A DNA stretch of 64,000 nt. It comes from Robinsoniella peoriensis (GTDB lineage Bacteria > Bacillota > Clostridia > Lachnospirales > Lachnospiraceae). The notes under the pieces are model-generated. The model was not told the origin of the DNA. It worked only from the letters and a program-made list of their open reading frames with translations, and searched no databases. Positions within the stretch are counted from its first letter, which is position 1; each line of letters starts with the position of its first letter. Shown here one piece after another: positions 49,575 to 58,146 of this stretch. The stretch is from the NCBI RefSeq assembly GCF_000797495.1, contig NZ_JTGN01000006.1, positions 1,044 through 65,043 on the forward strand. The letters run 5' to 3'. Made by a program: the position numbers and the translations under genes.

Positions 49575-49892
49575 ATGAATTTTGAGATGATTGCACCGAA
49601 ACAACTGGATACGTACGTCAGGGATAAAAGCGCATTTATTATAGATCTCAGAACACCGGACGAATTCGTAGAACGTCATATAAAAGGAGCTGTAAATATC
49701 CCATATGAAAGTTTGGGCAATTGTTATACACTGCCCCAGGATATGATGATTATCGTATATTGTGAACGTGGTTCCATCAGTATGGCTGCAGCCAGGGAAC
49801 TTGCGGAAAAAGGCTATCGTGTAAAGACAATGATCGGTGGAATCCACGCTTACCGTGGAAGATACCTGGAATCCTATCGCCATACCTTATAG
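49575..49892 (+). CDS. Rhodanese-like sulfurtransferase domain protein
   Basis: A 105-residue single rhodanese domain. IDLRTPDEFVERHIKGAVNIPYE is the CH2A-like motif, and the active-site loop is YCERGSIS with the persulfide cysteine. It could carry sulfane sulfur. The ribosome binding site AGGAAGGAG is 12 nt before ATG 49575; GTG 49563 is an alternative start. Confidence 0.88.
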   Translation: MNFEMIAPKQLDTYVRDKSAFIIDLRTPDEFVERHIKGAVNIPYESLGNCYTLPQDMMIIVYCERGSISMAAARELAEKGYRVKTMIGGIHAYRGRYLESYRHTL

Positions 49893-49927
49893 TTCGTATT
49901 TTAGAAAATATTAAGGAAGTAAAAATA

Positions 49928-49956
49928 TTGACAGGGGCAGACACTGGCATTAATAT
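49928..49956 (+). promoter_or_regulatory. Predicted promoter of the phosphodiesterase/methyltransferase genes
   Basis: TTGACA (49928-49933), 17 nt, TAATAT (49951-49956). Confidence 0.78.
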
Positions 49957-49989
49957 AGGAGATAGATGAAAAGAATGGAGGAAATGCAA

Positions 49990-50532
49990 ATGAAACTTAT
50001 GTTTGCGTCAGATATACACGGATCATCTTTTTACTGTAAAAAGATGTTAGAGGCATACAGATTAGAAAAGGCAGGACGCCTGGTGCTTCTGGGAGATATT
50101 CTTTATCATGGACCAAGAAATGATTTGCCAAAGGAATATGCTCCCAAAGAGGTCATCTCCATGTTGAATCCTTTGAAAAATGAGATTTATGCAGTAAGGG
50201 GCAATTGTGAGGCAGAAGTGGATCAGATGGTTTTGGAATTCCCTGTAATGGCAGATTACTGTATTATTATGAAGGGGGATAACACAATTTATGCCAGTCA
50301 TGGTCATGTCTTCCACAAAGACAATCTGCCTCCTTTGGCAGAAGGGGATATCTTTATTCATGGACATACCCATGTACCCGTTGCCCAAAAGTATAAGCAT
50401 TTTACCTTATTAAACCCGGGTTCCGTGTCATTGCCAAAAGAGGGAAATGTGCCAACGTATGGAATTTTAGAAAATGGAGTATTTTCAATTAAAGATTTTG
50501 AAGGAAATACCGTGAAACAACTGGCATTATAA
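49990..50532 (+). CDS. YfcE-family metallophosphoesterase
   Basis: A 180-residue phosphodiesterase. Metal-binding motifs are FASDIHG (residues 5-11), LLGDILYHG (about 33-41), RGNCEAEVD, ASHGHVFH and HGHTHVP. Homologous to E. coli YfcE, which cleaves phosphodiesters. ATG 49990 is 8 nt after GGAGG; 49966 is not favoured. Confidence 0.92.
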   Translation: MKLMFASDIHGSSFYCKKMLEAYRLEKAGRLVLLGDILYHGPRNDLPKEYAPKEVISMLNPLKNEIYAVRGNCEAEVDQMVLEFPVMADYCIIMKGDNTIYASHGHVFHKDNLPPLAEGDIFIHGHTHVPVAQKYKHFTLLNPGSVSLPKEGNVPTYGILENGVFSIKDFEGNTVKQLAL

Positions 50533-50581
50533 GAAAAAAGCATTATAAGAAACCTGCAAATGCAGACAGATAGGAGAAAAA

Positions 50582-51730
50582 ATGAAACAAATTGAATTAA
50601 TAGCACCTTGCCACTTTGGGCTGGAAGCCGTTTTAAAGCGTGAGATCATTGACCTTGGATATGAAGTCAGTCAGGTAGAAGATGGACGAGTTACCTTTTT
50701 AGGAGATATGGAAGCTGTGAGCTATGCCAATGTATTTTTAAGGTCAGCAGAGCGTATATTATTAAAAGTCGGGAAAGTCCATGCTGAGACTTTTGATGAA
50801 TTGTTTGAGTGCACAAAAGAACTTCCATGGGAAAATTTCATTCCAAAGGATGGCAAATTCTGGGTGACTAAGGCTACTTCTATTAAGAGCCAGCTGTTTA
50901 GCCCTACGGATATACAGTCGATCATGAAAAAAGCCATGGTTGAACGTTTAAAAGGCGTATATGGCATACAGTGGTTTGAAGAAACAGGTCCGGCTTATCC
51001 GGTACGTGTATTTTTTATGAAAGATGAAGCTACTATTGGTATTGATACATCCGGAGTCTCCCTTCACAAGCGCGGATACCGTCAGCTTACAAGTAAGGCA
51101 CCGATTACAGAGACACTTGCGGCTGCACTGATTATGCTGACACCCTGGAACAAAAGCAGAATACTGGTTGATCCCTTTTGCGGAAGCGGTACCTTTCCAA
51201 TAGAAGCAGCTTTAATGGCTGCCAACATAGCTCCCGGGATGAACCGTTCTTTCTTATCGGAAGACTGGGACAACCTGGTAACGAAGAAACACTGGTACAA
51301 TGCAATGGATGAAGCAAGAGAAAATGTAAATGATCAGATAGAAGTGGATATACAGGGATATGATATGGACGGTGACGTGATAAAATCAGCCAGAGAAAAT
51401 GCAAAGCTGGCAGGCGTGGATCATCTGATTCATTTTCAGCAAAGAGCCGTTTCCCAGCTGAATCATCCAAAAAAATACGGATTTGTAATTACCAATCCAC
51501 CGTATGGAGAGAGAATTGAAGATAAAGAAAACCTGCCGGGATTGTACCGGGAGATAGGAGAGAGCTTTAAGCGGCTGGATTCCTGGTCAGAATATCTGAT
51601 TACCTCTTATGAAGATGCGGAAAAGTATATTGGAAAAAAAGCAGATAAGAACAGAAAGATTTATAATGGAATGATAAAAACATATTTTTATCAATTCTTG
51701 GGACCCAGACCGCCTAAGATTAAAAAATAA
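50582..51730 (+). CDS. THUMP-domain rRNA methyltransferase (RlmL/RlmK N-terminal type)
   Basis: A 382-residue protein. N-terminal ferredoxin-like/THUMP region about residues 1-155, then SAM-dependent methyltransferase with DPFCGSGTFPIEAALM about residue 195 and the N6/N2 adenine/guanine catalytic motif TNPPYGER about residue 305. It matches the Firmicute YpsC/RlmL-type 23S rRNA guanosine N2-methyltransferase. ATG 50582 follows AGGAGAAAA. Confidence 0.92.
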   Translation: MKQIELIAPCHFGLEAVLKREIIDLGYEVSQVEDGRVTFLGDMEAVSYANVFLRSAERILLKVGKVHAETFDELFECTKELPWENFIPKDGKFWVTKATSIKSQLFSPTDIQSIMKKAMVERLKGVYGIQWFEETGPAYPVRVFFMKDEATIGIDTSGVSLHKRGYRQLTSKAPITETLAAALIMLTPWNKSRILVDPFCGSGTFPIEAALMAANIAPGMNRSFLSEDWDNLVTKKHWYNAMDEARENVNDQIEVDIQGYDMDGDVIKSARENAKLAGVDHLIHFQQRAVSQLNHPKKYGFVITNPPYGERIEDKENLPGLYREIGESFKRLDSWSEYLITSYEDAEKYIGKKADKNRKIYNGMIKTYFYQFLGPRPPKIKK

Positions 51731-51740
51731 GGGGTAGACA

Positions 51741-53123
51741 TTGATTAAAAAAATTCAGACATTCATTGTGATTCTAATTGTATTGCTGATTGGATACGGA
51801 GCATTTCAATATATGGAGCCGGAGATACGTGCGCTGTTAGACGGCAAAAAGCAGCAGGAACACAGGCAAACGGAAAGTGGTTCCAATACCCGGGACAGCA
51901 GCATGGAAGATAATACAGAGCCGGCGGGCAAGGATGAAAATGTAAGGCTGCCAAAGTCATATGACAGCCGGAATGAAGCAAGGGCTCCTGTTATTAAAAA
52001 TCAGGGTGAGCTTGGCACCTGCTGGGCGGTAGCCACGTCCTCGGCGCTGGAATCCTCCCTGCTTCCAAGGGAACACCTTGTATTTTCTGCGGACCATATA
52101 TCACTTCGGAATCATTTTGCAAAGAATCAGAACGATGGCGGAGATTATACCATGGCAATGGCGTATCTTGCCGGATGGCAGGGACCTGTACTGGAACAGG
52201 ATGACCCTTATGGAGATGGTGTTTCACCGGATGGGCTGACACCGGTGAAGCATGTACAGGAGATCCAGATGATTAAGGATAAGGATTATGATGCAATAAA
52301 ACGGGCAGTTTATGACCATGGTGCTGTCCAGTCTTCCCTTTATATGGATCTTCAGAATACAGTGAGTTCATCGGTGTTTTTTAATAAGATTAACAATACG
52401 TATTGTTATGTGGGAAATGCCCGCTCTAATCATGATATTTTAATTATTGGATGGGATGACCACTATCCGGCGGACAAATTTAATGCGGATATTAAGAAGG
52501 ATGGGGCGTTTATCTGCCAGAACAGCTGGGGGGCAGACTTCGGGGAAGACGGCATTTTTTATGTCTCATACGAAGATGCCAATCTTGGAAATAATTGTGT
52601 TGCCTATTCCAGGATCGAAAATACGGGGAATTATGACCATATTTACCAGACAGACCTGTGCGGCTGGGTAGGGCAGATCGGGTATGGCTCTGATACCTGC
52701 TATTTTGCAAATGTATATGAAGCAAAGCAGGATGAAACTCTGAGTGCAGTGGGATTCTATGCTACGGGGAAAGATACGGAGTATGACATTCATATCATTG
52801 AAGAGTTTGACGGGCCTTCCTCCTTGATTTCCTGGAGTCCTGCCCAGAGCGGTAAATTTGGCAACGGAGGGTACTATACCGTAGATCTGGAGGAGCCGGT
52901 GAAAGTGGCTAAAGGCCAGCGTTATGCAGTTATGATAAAAATAAAATCTCCCGGTCTGCAGTATCCGGTTGCAACGGAATATCAGGCAGATGAAGCAACT
53001 AAGAACGTGGATATTGCCGATGGTGAAGGGTATATCAGTATGAGCGGATATTCCTGGACAAGAACAGAAACAGAGCATTCCTGCAATGTCTGTCTGAAGG
53101 TATACACCAGGGATGCGCAGTAA
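51741..53123 (+). CDS. Membrane-anchored C1-family (papain-like) peptidase with lectin-like domain
   Basis: A 460-residue protein. An N-terminal membrane anchor (IVILIVLLIGYGAF) and a charged linker are followed by a papain domain from about residue 70. Active-site residues are in NQGELGTCWAVA (Gln and Cys), NHDILIIGWDD (His) and CQNSWGADFGEDG (Asn). The C-terminal about 150 residues resemble the lectin-like domain found behind such peptidases in Clostridia. TTG start 51741 after AGGGG. Probably acts on the cell surface; substrate unknown. Confidence 0.88.
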   Translation: MIKKIQTFIVILIVLLIGYGAFQYMEPEIRALLDGKKQQEHRQTESGSNTRDSSMEDNTEPAGKDENVRLPKSYDSRNEARAPVIKNQGELGTCWAVATSSALESSLLPREHLVFSADHISLRNHFAKNQNDGGDYTMAMAYLAGWQGPVLEQDDPYGDGVSPDGLTPVKHVQEIQMIKDKDYDAIKRAVYDHGAVQSSLYMDLQNTVSSSVFFNKINNTYCYVGNARSNHDILIIGWDDHYPADKFNADIKKDGAFICQNSWGADFGEDGIFYVSYEDANLGNNCVAYSRIENTGNYDHIYQTDLCGWVGQIGYGSDTCYFANVYEAKQDETLSAVGFYATGKDTEYDIHIIEEFDGPSSLISWSPAQSGKFGNGGYYTVDLEEPVKVAKGQRYAVMIKIKSPGLQYPVATEYQADEATKNVDIADGEGYISMSGYSWTRTETEHSCNVCLKVYTRDAQ

Positions 53124-53132
53124 CGGTATTGG

Positions 53133-53162
53133 TTTACAGACGCAATCCCGGTGTGTTATAAT
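53133..53162 (+). promoter_or_regulatory. Predicted promoter of rdgB
   Basis: TTTACA (53133-53138), 18 nt, TATAAT (53157-53162). Confidence 0.72.
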
Positions 53163-53211
53163 TTTGGTAAATTTACATAAGAAAAATTAACATTAGGAAA
53201 AGGGTGGAACA

Positions 53212-53808
53212 GTGAGTAAGAGAATTATTTTCGCAACTGGTAATCAGGGAAAAATGAAAGAAATAAAAATGATACTGGCTGATCTGGATGTTCAGGTAGT
53301 CTCATTGAAAGAAGCCGGAATTGAAGCCGATATTGTAGAAGACGGAGCAACATTTCAAGAAAATGCTGTTATTAAGGCTAAGACTATTATGGAAATGACC
53401 GGCGATATTGTACTGGCAGATGATTCAGGGTTAGAAATTGATTACCTGAATAAAGAGCCGGGTATCTATTCTGCAAGATATATGGGAGAAGATACTTCTT
53501 ATGATATAAAAAATAATAATCTTATCGGGCGTCTGAATGGTGTGCCTGATGAAAAAAGGACGGCTCGTTTTGTATGTGTCATTGCAGCAGCATTTCCAAA
53601 TGGTGAAATTTTGACTACGGAAGGAACCATTGAAGGTATGATTGGATATGAGATAAAAGGAAGCAATGGTTTTGGCTATGATCCTATATTTTATCTTCCC
53701 CAGTATAAATGTACGACGGCAGAACTGGATATGGAATTGAAAAATGAATTAAGCCACAGAGGAAAAGCGCTTCGGGCGATGAAAGAACAATTAAAAAATA
53801 AAATTTAG
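53212..53808 (+). CDS. rdgB: Non-canonical purine NTP pyrophosphatase (RdgB/HAM1)
   Basis: A 198-residue house-cleaning enzyme hydrolysing ITP/XTP/dITP. Motifs are FATGNQGKMKEI (residues 7-18), FQENAVIKAKT, LADDSGLEIDYL, GSNGFGYDPIF and LSHRGKAL. The start is GTG 53212 after AAGGGTGG. Cotranscribed with the following phosphoesterase (16 nt apart). Confidence 0.95.
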   Translation: MSKRIIFATGNQGKMKEIKMILADLDVQVVSLKEAGIEADIVEDGATFQENAVIKAKTIMEMTGDIVLADDSGLEIDYLNKEPGIYSARYMGEDTSYDIKNNNLIGRLNGVPDEKRTARFVCVIAAAFPNGEILTTEGTIEGMIGYEIKGSNGFGYDPIFYLPQYKCTTAELDMELKNELSHRGKALRAMKEQLKNKI

Positions 53809-53824
53809 AGGAGCATGGTGCCAG

Positions 53825-54307
53825 ATGAAGATCCTGATTGTAAGTGATACGCATCGCAGAGATGCCAATTTAAAAGAGGTCTTATTAAAAGTTAGCCCGA
53901 TCGACAAATTAATCCATCTGGGGGATTCTGAGGGCAGTGAGGACTATATCAGGCAGATTGCTGACTGCCCGGTACATATTGTAAGCGGAAATAATGACTT
54001 CTTCAGTGATTTACCACGTGAAGAAGAATTGCAGCTTGGGAAATATAAAATTCTGCTCACTCATGGACATTATTATTATGTATCACTGGATACACGTTCG
54101 ATCAAAGAAGAGGCAAAAGCAAGAGGATTTGACATTGTAATGTTTGGACATACACACAGGCCGGTTTTAGAGATACAGGAAGATATTATAGCATTAAATC
54201 CGGGCAGTTTATCCTATCCCAGACAGGATGGAAGAAAACCAAGCTATATTATCATGGAACTTGATAATAAGGGAGAAGCACATTTTACAATAAATTTTTT
54301 AGGGTGA
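53825..54307 (+). CDS. YfcE/MJ0936-type metallophosphoesterase
   Basis: A 160-residue phosphodiesterase. VSDTHRRD (residues 6-13), HLGDSEG, SGNNDFFSD, THGHYYYV and FGHTHRP make up the metal site. The rdgB-phosphoesterase pair is a common Firmicute arrangement. ATG 53825 follows AGGAG. Terminator follows. Confidence 0.93.
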   Translation: MKILIVSDTHRRDANLKEVLLKVSPIDKLIHLGDSEGSEDYIRQIADCPVHIVSGNNDFFSDLPREEELQLGKYKILLTHGHYYYVSLDTRSIKEEAKARGFDIVMFGHTHRPVLEIQEDIIALNPGSLSYPRQDGRKPSYIIMELDNKGEAHFTINFLG

Positions 54308-54358
54308 AGAGCTCGATTTGACCAATTTGAAGAAATAAATCCAAAAAATAAATTGGCG

Positions 54359-54393
54359 AAAAAGCCCGAATATTCAACACTTTCGGGCTTTTT
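54359..54393 (+). terminator. Terminator after the phosphoesterase gene
   Basis: AAAAAGCCCGAA / TTCGGGCTTTTT with a 10-11 nt loop; both arm ends are A/T rich. Confidence 0.93.
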
Positions 54394-54425
54394 CAAAAAA
54401 ATAAAAAAATATTTGAAAAAAGTTG

Positions 54426-54454
54426 TTGACATTTGGTGTGAGCTATAATATAAT
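54426..54454 (+). promoter_or_regulatory. Promoter of the second tRNA array
   Basis: TTGACA (54426-54431), 17 nt, TATAAT (54449-54454), consensus in both boxes. A second TATAAT at 54444 overlaps. Confidence 0.9.
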
Positions 54455-54505
54455 ATGTCTTGCGTCAGGGAACAGACGAAACAACAAAAACAAACAAGAC
54501 ACCAT

Positions 54506-54580
54506 CGGGGTGTGGCTCAGCTTGGCTAGAGCGCCTGGTTTGGGACCAGGAGGTCGCAGGTTCGAATCCTGTCACCCCGA
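54506..54580 (+). tRNA. tRNA-Pro (TGG)
   Basis: The acceptor CGGGGTG pairs with CACCCCG. Anticodon stem CCTGG/CCAGG carries loop TTTGGGA. First of six tRNAs in this array; none encodes CCA. Confidence 0.97.
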
Positions 54581-54605
54581 CTTGTTCCTAAAATAACGCA
54601 GATAT

Positions 54606-54676
54606 GCGGGTGTAGTTCAATGGTAGAACACTAGCCTTCCAAGCTAGATACGTGGGTTCGATTCCCATCACCCGCT
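54606..54676 (+). tRNA. tRNA-Gly (TCC)
   Basis: The acceptor GCGGGTG pairs with CACCCGC. Anticodon stem CTAGC/GCTAG carries loop CTTCCAA. Confidence 0.97.
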
Positions 54677-54680
54677 GTTT

Positions 54681-54754
<74 letters not shown>

Positions 54755-54806
54755 TTTTTCTTTGCAGAGATCATATGTCTGCTGCAAAGAAAGCAAAATT
54801 AATATG

Positions 54807-54880
54807 GTGGATATAGCGCAGTTGGTTAGCGCGCCAGATTGTGGCTCTGGAGGCCGAGGGTTCGAATCCCTTTATCCACC
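54807..54880 (+). tRNA. tRNA-His (GTG)
   Basis: The acceptor GTGGATA pairs with TATCCAC, and the extra G-1 (54806) can pair with C73, as expected for tRNA-His. Anticodon stem CCAGA/TCTGG carries loop TTGTGGC. Confidence 0.96.
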
Positions 54881-54892
54881 CTAACCACACAT

Positions 54893-54964
54893 TGGGCTAT
54901 CGCCAAGCGGTAAGGCACAGCACTTTGACTGCTGCATTCGTTGGTTCAAATCCAACTAGCCCAG
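54893..54964 (+). tRNA. tRNA-Gln (TTG)
   Basis: The acceptor TGGGCTA pairs with TAGCCCA. Anticodon stem CAGCA/TGCTG carries loop CTTTGAC. Confidence 0.97.
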
Positions 54965-55018
54965 TTTGGCGAAAGCCGTAAGAAATATAAACCCATAGTA
55001 TGGTTAAAAATTAAATAC

Positions 55019-55091
55019 GGGATATTAGCTCAGTTGGTAGAGCACTTGACTTTTAATCAAGTTGTCCGGGGTTCGAATCCCCGATGTCTCA
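55019..55091 (+). tRNA. tRNA-Lys (TTT)
   Basis: The acceptor GGGATAT pairs with ATGTCTC, with two G-U pairs. Anticodon stem CTTGA/TCAAG carries loop CTTTTAA. Last tRNA of the array. Confidence 0.96.
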
Positions 55092-55098
55092 TTACTAT

Positions 55099-55142
55099 AA
55101 AATAGCGGAAATGTCTGTAAATACAGGTGTTTCCGCTATTTT
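55099..55142 (+). terminator. Terminator of the second tRNA array
   Basis: AAAATAGCGGAAA / TTTCCGCTATTTT 13-bp stem with a loop that holds a small inner hairpin (CTGTA..TACAG). Ends about 8 nt after tRNA-Lys. Confidence 0.9.
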
Positions 55143-55256
55143 GGTTCAGCTACAAGTTAGTCATATCTGACACGTTAAGAAGTCGTCAAATATCGTTACA
55201 AAAATGACTTTTTTATTTGGGCACTTTTGGAATCCCTGATATTACACCAAATAATT

Positions 55257-55293
55257 AATTGGAAAACCAATCAACAAGGCTTTCCAATTTTTT
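55257..55293 (+). terminator. Solitary terminator-like hairpin downstream of the tRNAs
   Basis: AATTGGAAA / TTTCCAATT stem followed by TTTT and G. No gene of its own is seen before it. It may back up the tRNA terminator or end an unrecognised RNA. The rest of 55143-55398 holds no recognised gene. Confidence 0.6.
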
Positions 55294-55325
55294 GCTTTCA
55301 TCACCGCTTTTAGTATACACACAAT

Positions 55326-55355
55326 TGTCAGAAAGCATATTCTAACACGCTCTCG
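55326..55355. repeat. Right-end fragment of the MITE-like repeat
   Basis: TGTCAGAAAGCATATTC followed by TAACACGCTCTCG matches the right end of copies C and D with a few changes. The rest of the element is absent. It lies behind the LacI gene. Confidence 0.6.
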
Positions 55356-55398
55356 GAAAACAATGATAAACTAACGCGCTGTCTGAACGCCGTTTCAT

Positions 55399-56433
55399 TC
55401 AATGATACAATATCTCAGAATACAGATAAATAACCTCAATAGGTGTGTCCGGATTTTCAATCCGGTAAAAAAGCTGCCTGATCAGACGCTTTCCAAGAGC
55501 TGATGTATTAATGTTAACGGTTGTTAAGAAATCCTTCATATCAATATAATCGGCAATATTGTCATAGCCTGTCAGGTTCACTTCTTCCGGGACCCGGATA
55601 CCCATGAGCATCAGCTCCTGGTAAACTACATGGGCAACGAAGTCACTGACACACACAAAGGCATCCGGCAGCTTCCGAAGACCGGATAAATAATTATGGA
55701 TTTCTTCTACATAAGTTTCTATTCCAATGGTACCTGTTTTGCAGTAAGCAGGATCAATATGGGACGCATGCCTGGTTATGGATGCGGTGTAGCCTTCGTA
55801 ACGCAGTTTGTTAGTCAGGGCATAGTTGATATCTCCGATAAATCCGATCTTTTGGCGCCCTGAGGCAAACAGATAGTCGGTAATTTTTTCTACGGAGCTT
55901 TTGCCCTCCAGCAAAAGCATGTCTCCAGTCAGTGTATCCAGAGAAAAATTGGTTACGGCATCCAAAAATACCTTTGGGATTGGAAGTCTGTTTAAAATGG
56001 ACAGGAGCTTTGCATCGTACACGTTTAGAATAATAATCCCCTGTACCTGACCGGAAGTGAGTGGTGGCGGCAAAATATAATCCTTCGGGATTTCGGTAGG
56101 GACGTAGGTGTACATAAGGCTGCATCCGGCTTGTGTGACCTCTTTCGCAATTTCATGTATGATATTGCTCCAGAACACGGAAGAATCGGGTCTGGACACT
56201 ACGACGGATATAGTAGCGCTCTCGTGACTGGTATTGGTCATTAGAGCCGGATTTGCATGTACTGTATTATTTGTAAACTGTTCCGGCAGTGGGTAGCCAA
56301 GCAGGGCAGCTTCCTTTATAATCAGATTGCTCTTAACTTCGGAAACGCCCGGATGATTATTCAGTACCTTCCAGACGGTGACACGGGAGACGCCTGCGGC
56401 CTCTGCAATATCCTGCATAGTTGGTTTTTTCAT
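55399..56433 (-). CDS. LacI-family transcriptional regulator, divergent from the glycan operon
   Basis: A 344-residue LacI/GalR regulator. HTH MQDIAEAAGVSRVTVWKVLN is at residues 6-25. The ligand domain contains GIIILNVYDAKLL, GRQKIGFIGDINYA and NLTGYDNIADYI. Start 56433 has GAGGT 7 nt upstream; 56454 is not favoured. It is transcribed away from the CUT1 glycan operon 745 nt away, which it probably controls (inference). Confidence 0.92.
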   Translation of the reverse strand: MKKPTMQDIAEAAGVSRVTVWKVLNNHPGVSEVKSNLIIKEAALLGYPLPEQFTNNTVHANPALMTNTSHESATISVVVSRPDSSVFWSNIIHEIAKEVTQAGCSLMYTYVPTEIPKDYILPPPLTSGQVQGIIILNVYDAKLLSILNRLPIPKVFLDAVTNFSLDTLTGDMLLLEGKSSVEKITDYLFASGRQKIGFIGDINYALTNKLRYEGYTASITRHASHIDPAYCKTGTIGIETYVEEIHNYLSGLRKLPDAFVCVSDFVAHVVYQELMLMGIRVPEEVNLTGYDNIADYIDMKDFLTTVNINTSALGKRLIRQLFYRIENPDTPIEVIYLYSEILYH

Positions 56434-56738
56434 ATTATATACCTCGCACATCATGTAAGATGTCTGCGTGAGAACGGAAACGATTAAACTTTAGCAGATA
56501 TCTTTTTTTATTATTCTACCAAATCACAGGAGGTTTCGCAATAGGTTTTGTTTAAAATGTTAAAACTGATGTTAAAAATAAGAAAAAATGTAAAAAAAGA
56601 ATTATAGGAAAATGTGTATAACAATTTTTGCTAAGCAGCCGGATCATTGTTTGCAAGTAAAAGAATTGAAAATAAAAGAGAAATGAAAGTTAAAAGATTT
56701 TGGAAGCAGAAGGTTTTAATGCATTTGGAAGTAAATTT

Positions 56739-56809
56739 AAGAAGCAGAAGGATCGCGGATAATTCGTATGAGGAAAAATCCGCTATCTTTTTCTGCTTCT
56801 TATTTTTTT
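56739..56809 (+). terminator. Large solitary terminator in the LacI-glycan operon gap
   Basis: Left arm 56739-56760 (AAGAAGCAGAAGG, GCGGAT) pairs with right arm 56778-56801 (ATCCGC, TTCTGCTTCTT), followed by TATTTTTTT. No gene precedes it on this strand. The sequence AGAAGCAGAAGG of the left arm is nearly repeated at 56703-56712, which could give an alternative fold. It may end a small RNA. Confidence 0.75.
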
Positions 56810-57047
56810 GTACATCGTTTTCACGTTTAGTTATGTATATATTTCTGCGTATAGAAAAGGATTGCATCTTTTATCTGATGAGTGGCTCAATAATACTTTA
56901 TATCCTGCTGGGTAAATTAGATATGTTTAATAAAAATTAATTTTAACATTATGTTAAAAAATAACGTTTTCAATATACATTATATAATAAAAAACTCTTC
57001 CTGAATTGTGCAAAATGTTAAATAAATACAAAAATGAATTGTTTATA

Positions 57048-57076
57048 TTGACAAATATATATAGCATATGTAAAAT
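57048..57076 (+). promoter_or_regulatory. Predicted promoter of the glycan operon
   Basis: TTGACA (57048-57053), 17 nt, TAAAAT (57071-57076), about 100 nt before the first permease gene. ATGTTAAA motifs flank it. Confidence 0.85.
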
Positions 57077-57178
57077 AAGAGCAGATATAGCAGTTATCAA
57101 ATGTATAATATTTATATATTTTGTTAAAAAGCTATGTTAAATAATATTGAACAATAAATAGAAAAGGAGAGACAGAAA

Positions 57179-58129
57179 ATGAAAAAAAACGATAAGGTTA
57201 GCAACAAACCCCTTAAAGTGAAGAAAGTACGAAGTAAATCTGCAGTAAGGGGGGACATCTCTTTGTGGATGTTTGTCCTGCCGGGATTAATTCTGACATT
57301 TATCTTCAGTTATATTCCCATGTATGGAGTACAGATTGCGTTTCGGGATTTTAATCCAAGACTGGGGTTTTTGGGAAGTCCATGGGTTGGGTTTAAATAC
57401 TTTATCCGGTTTTTTGAATCTCCTTATTTTGCATCTACAATAAAGAATACCTTCTTAATCAGTATCTATTCTCTGGTTGCCGGGTTCCCCATTCCGATTC
57501 TTCTGGCTTTGGGACTGAATTCTTTTAAGCATAAGAAATACCGTAAGGTAATTCAGACAGTTACCTATGCACCGAACTTTATTTCCGTGGTTGTTATGTG
57601 CGGTATGCTGTTGTTATTTCTTTCACCGGATGCCGGTATTATCAACAAGATACTTTCTTTTTTCGGCATTGCACCGATAAATTTTATGGGAGACAAGTCT
57701 TACTGGAGACACATCTATGTATGGTCCGGTATTTGGCAGAGCATGGGGTGGAATTCGGTTATTTATTTTGCGGCTCTTTCGGCAGTCAGCCCGGACCTGC
57801 ATGAAGCAGCAATTATGGATGGCGCAAATAAATTCCAGCTTATCCGGCATATTGATTTACCTAGTATTATGCCCACCGCAATTATCCTTTTGATTATGAG
57901 CTGTGGAAGTATTCTTTCAGTAGGGTTTGAAAAAGTATTCCTGCTGCAGAACGACTTGAATAAGAGCGTATCTGAAATTATTTCTACCTATACATATCAG
58001 GTTGGTCTTGTTGAAAATAATGTTTCCTATTCAGCGGCAATTGGTCTGTTCAATTCGGCGGTCAATGCAGTGATGCTGATCACTGTAAATAAAATAGCCC
58101 GTAAGTCTTCGGGTATTAGTTTGTACTAG
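57179..58129 (+). CDS. CUT1 ABC transporter permease (LplB type)
   Basis: A 316-residue permease with six hydrophobic segments; a charged N-terminus precedes the first. The EAA loop is EAAIMDGANKFQLIRHI about residue 211. Opening residues and LPGLILTFIFSYIPMYGVQIAF identify the LplB-type permeases of Firmicutes. AAGGAGAG precedes ATG 57179. Pairs with the following permease; no ATPase is encoded here, so a shared MsmX-type ATPase is likely. Confidence 0.93.
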   Translation: MKKNDKVSNKPLKVKKVRSKSAVRGDISLWMFVLPGLILTFIFSYIPMYGVQIAFRDFNPRLGFLGSPWVGFKYFIRFFESPYFASTIKNTFLISIYSLVAGFPIPILLALGLNSFKHKKYRKVIQTVTYAPNFISVVVMCGMLLLFLSPDAGIINKILSFFGIAPINFMGDKSYWRHIYVWSGIWQSMGWNSVIYFAALSAVSPDLHEAAIMDGANKFQLIRHIDLPSIMPTAIILLIMSCGSILSVGFEKVFLLQNDLNKSVSEIISTYTYQVGLVENNVSYSAAIGLFNSAVNAVMLITVNKIARKSSGISLY

Positions 58130-58146
58130 AGAGGAGGAATTGATTG

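Larger units (their letters stand above)
56557..57141. promoter_or_regulatory. Repeated ATGTTAAA motifs and a palindrome upstream of the glycan operon
   Basis: ATGTTAAA occurs at 56557, 56569, 56951, 57015 and 57134. At 56941-56959 TTTTAACAT-T-ATGTTAAAA is a perfect palindrome. The stretch lies between the divergent LacI gene and the transporter operon. A near-palindromic AACGTT occurs at 56963. These are candidate operators. Confidence 0.5.

Noticed and set aside
55092..55398. Integrated element at the tRNA-Lys 3' end
   Set aside because: No integrase and no duplicated tRNA end was seen; only a terminator, a repeat fragment and the LacI gene follow.
56647..56940. Open frame of 97 codons in the LacI/glycan operon gap
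   Set aside because: It crosses a strong terminator hairpin, has no ribosome binding site at its start and no recognisable family.
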